Assembly: GCA_021817655.1 (NCBI GenBank)
Contig: JAKAGE010000020.1
Span: forward strand, 1-12,280
Source of the DNA: a bacterium
Lineage (GTDB): Bacteria; Patescibacteriota; Minisyncoccia; UBA6257; 2-01-FULL-56-20
Reading direction: 5' to 3'
Length of the DNA: 12,280 nt
Positions 10,304 through 12,280 of the stretch are shown piece by piece. The position numbers were made by a program, and so were the translations under genes. Numbering within the stretch: position 1 is the stretch's first letter; every line of letters starts with the position of its first letter. Under the pieces are notes generated by a model. That model made no database searches, had not been told where the DNA came from, and saw nothing but the letters and a program-made list of their open reading frames with translations.

Positions 10304-12280
10304 AAAGGCAGCATTCGATCATGTGCGCCACGGCGACAACGATCTTTATCTCTTTGGCGTTCGTGCCGCTCATACGCCGGGCGCATGCGGCAGATGCCGT
10401 TCCAAAACTTCCGTATCCGGCCGGGGAGCGGTTCTTCCTTGTTCAGGGATACGATACGCCGCCGACCCATATCAAAAAGGATGCATACGCGCTTGATTTT
10501 ACCCAGATCGGCTGCGACGCGTACGGAAAGGCGATCGCGGCGGCAGCATCGGGCACGGTGATGTTTCTGAGCCAGCGGGGATACAACGGCGGGTATGGTA
10601 CGGAGGTTATCGTCGATCATGGCAGCGGCATCGTGAGCCGTTATGCCCATATGGTTCCGGACAGTATCGTGATTGGTCCGTCGGCGCCCGTCCGGCGCGG
10701 GGAGATCGTCGGGCGCATCGGGAATACCGGGCTTGTGAGCGGCGCCGCCTGCGCCGACCATCCGGGTACGCATCTGCATTTTGCGATGGATACCGTGCGT
10801 TCAGATGGAACATTCGTCGCGTATGATCCGGGAGCGATCTCCGGATACTCCGTTGTGTCTGCGGGACAATGGTATCTTTCGGATAACGCCGATGACGAAG
10901 CCGGGCTTGCAATGGGGGATCCGTCGTCCGCTCCTTTGCCCCCCGATTCGATCCTTGGGTCGTCCGCAGCAGCGTCTTCTGCAACGGCTGTTGCGGCCAT
11001 TGCAACGGCCACTATGCCCATCATCCCTCCTGTCGGGCCGGATGATAACTCATCCCTCCCGCCCGCGCCGCCAATTTCGCCGGTCCGTGTGCTTTCCGCC
11101 GGCGGCGTTTCCGTCGTGCCTTCTCCGCCGATTGATCCTATTAAGATAACGGCGTCCGGCTGGGCAATGAGCGGGGCGAATGGCAATGCGACCGATACCG
11201 ATGAAGCGGCCGCCACAAGCACCGATGGCGGAGCGGATGTTCATGCGGGTGGCGGGGCGGAGGATGTCGCCGCCGGCGATCGGTCCGGAACGGTCGCCAC
11301 AGCGACCGGAACGCCCATTTTTTCACAGGCGGACGATACTGCGGAATCCGTGCCGAGCTGGTATAGCGACAATTGGTTCTCGCTGGGCAAAGGATTTTCG
11401 GGGACGCTCAATTCGCTTACGCTCAAAGGGAAAACGAATGGGGCGCGTTATGTTCCATCCCAGCAGTTTTCATTGGAGGAATTCAAGGACGCCAGCTATA
11501 CCGCGATGACGAATGATTTTCCGCTGGTTGGCCCGTGGTTCATTCCGGAGATGGCGACAGCGACATTCAACGGCATTTCCGTTCCGTTAAAGCCGTACTT
11601 TTATTACCGCCTTACCACGTCAGAAAGCCTTCAGAACGGAAGCATTATTCTTGCCGGCACGGCTTCTACGACGACGGGCACCGCAATGCACAACGAATTC
11701 ATCTACGGCACGGGACGCGTTGAATATACCGATCCGTTCTTCCCATTCATGGTGATGGAGGGCGTTTCGGCAACATCTACGCTTGCTCCGCCGCCGCTCT
11801 CCGCGCCGACGAATATTGCGGCCAATTTCGATCCGCTCCATATGATGTTGGGGTTGTCGTTCGGGTCATCGACCGACCCTGATTGGCGGACCGATCCTCT
11901 TCATTATGAAATGAATTACTCGACGTCGAGCATGCTTGATGAAGACGGATGGAGGGACGTGGGCCAGATACCGCTTGTGTTCGGGAACAGGTACCTGATC
12001 GGCATCCGTGCCAGGAATAATTTCGGCGACGTATCTGCGCCCGCTACCACGACATGGGATTTTCCCGAGGGATTCTCTCAATATACCTTGAGTCCGGGGC
12101 TTAGCGACGCGTCCCAGTTTTTTGCCGTGCACGAGACTTCAACCCTGCGATCCATCGATATTTTCGTGACAGATTTCGGAACGAGTGCAAGAAATCCGGT
12201 GTATGTCGGTTGCTCGCTCGTGTTTTTCGAGGAGCTTCCCGATGGATCGCTCGCATCGACGACCCCCGATAACGGGTTCG
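10300..12280 (+). CDS. Secreted M23 (LytM-type) metallopeptidase with long linker and C-terminal beta-rich region (3' end outside window)
   Basis: The frame is open for 660 codons to the window edge. The signal peptide ends RRAHA (cleavage after about A30). An M23 domain follows (about 35-185) with H57 and D66 (TH...YALDF), H117 (RYAHM) and H158/H160 (GTHLHF), the zinc and catalytic set. The first motif is H-x8-D, wider than the LytM H-x3-D but similar to other M23 proteins with a YALDF-type motif. The family cuts peptide bridges in peptidoglycan. Next is a low-complexity Ala/Ser/Pro/Gly/Asp linker (about 205-345). From about 350 are beta-rich segments without a recognised family, with WYSDNWFSLGKGFSGTLNSL (353-372) and a similar GLSDASQFFAVHETSTLRSI (600-619) suggesting a repeated module. 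The start at 10300 overlaps the previous stop as ATGA; 10321 is an in-frame alternative. Confidence 0.88.
   Translation, partial: MKRQHSIMCATATTIFISLAFVPLIRRAHAADAVPKLPYPAGERFFLVQGYDTPPTHIKKDAYALDFTQIGCDAYGKAIAAAASGTVMFLSQRGYNGGYGTEVIVDHGSGIVSRYAHMVPDSIVIGPSAPVRRGEIVGRIGNTGLVSGAACADHPGTHLHFAMDTVRSDGTFVAYDPGAISGYSVVSAGQWYLSDNADDEAGLAMGDPSSAPLPPDSILGSSAAASSATAVAAIATATMPIIPPVGPDDNSSLPPAPPISPVRVLSAGGVSVVPSPPIDPIKITASGWAMSGANGNATDTDEAAATSTDGGADVHAGGGAEDVAAGDRSGTVATATGTPIFSQADDTAESVPSWYSDNWFSLGKGFSGTLNSLTLKGKTNGARYVPSQQFSLEEFKDASYTAMTNDFPLVGPWFIPEMATATFNGISVPLKPYFYYRLTTSESLQNGSIILAGTASTTTGTAMHNEFIYGTGRVEYTDPFFPFMVMEGVSATSTLAPPPLSAPTNIAANFDPLHMMLGLSFGSSTDPDWRTDPLHYEMNYSTSSMLDEDGWRDVGQIPLVFGNRYLIGIRARNNFGDVSAPATTTWDFPEGFSQYTLSPGLSDASQFFAVHETSTLRSIDIFVTDFGTSARNPVYVGCSLVFFEELPDGSLASTTPDNGF

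Noticed and set aside
1..12280. CRISPR array, transposon, integrase or phage genes, alternative genetic code
   Set aside because: No spaced direct repeats, no transposase or integrase motifs, and TGA is used as a normal stop in at least two genes.

Overview
The window looks like a chromosomal stretch of a GC-rich member of the Candidate Phyla Radiation (Patescibacteria, probably Parcubacteria/Paceibacteria-like). This is inference, not proof. It rests on short spacers, several exported proteins with Ser/Thr/Ala/Pro linkers, lamin-tail domains, a small SET-domain protein, and promoters set directly against start codons. TGA is used as a normal stop (P-type ATPase, PsbP-like gene), so the recoded Gracilibacteria/Absconditabacteria are unlikely. 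I see no phage, IS, integrase or CRISPR signal.

Layout. Positions 2-874 (+) hold the C-terminal part of a heavy-metal P1B-type ATPase, followed 14 bases later by an MFS transporter (889-2061, +). A long hairpin at 2055-2098 contains the stop codons of two convergent genes: the MFS gene and a 38-residue lysine-rich protein (2092-2208, -). Reading leftwards on the minus strand from 7322, the order is nrdA (class I ribonucleotide reductase large subunit), nrdB (small subunit), an anchored exported protein (2860-3519), tRNA-Asn(GTT) (2708-2779), a SET-domain protein (2288-2704) and the 38-residue protein. A 557-base spacer (7323-7879) separates nrdA from a rightward surface-protein operon. That operon encodes a lamin-tail/InlB-like/lamin-tail protein (7880-9676), an anchored PsbP-like protein (9701-10303) and a large secreted M23 peptidase (10300 to beyond the window end).

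How the parts work together. NrdA and NrdB should form one ribonucleotide reductase. The NrdB metal site has Glu as first ligand and Phe in place of the radical tyrosine, which is the signature of class Ic (Mn/Fe) enzymes. NrdA carries an ATP cone and an unusually long Ala/Pro tether before its C-terminal CxxC. A consensus DnaA box lies just upstream of the probable nrdA promoter. The three rightward genes are tightly packed, all exported or anchored, and probably serve the cell envelope.

Several genes appear leaderless. Extended -10 elements (TGnTATAAT type) end 6-8 bases before the ATG of the MFS gene, the 2860-3519 gene and the 7880 gene, and no start has a well-placed Shine-Dalgarno sequence. 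The SET gene begins only 3 bases after the tRNA, so tRNA 3' processing could create its mRNA 5' end. The points most worth a second look are the SET/lysine-rich pair, the class Ic NrdB, the NrdA tether and the structured 557-base spacer.
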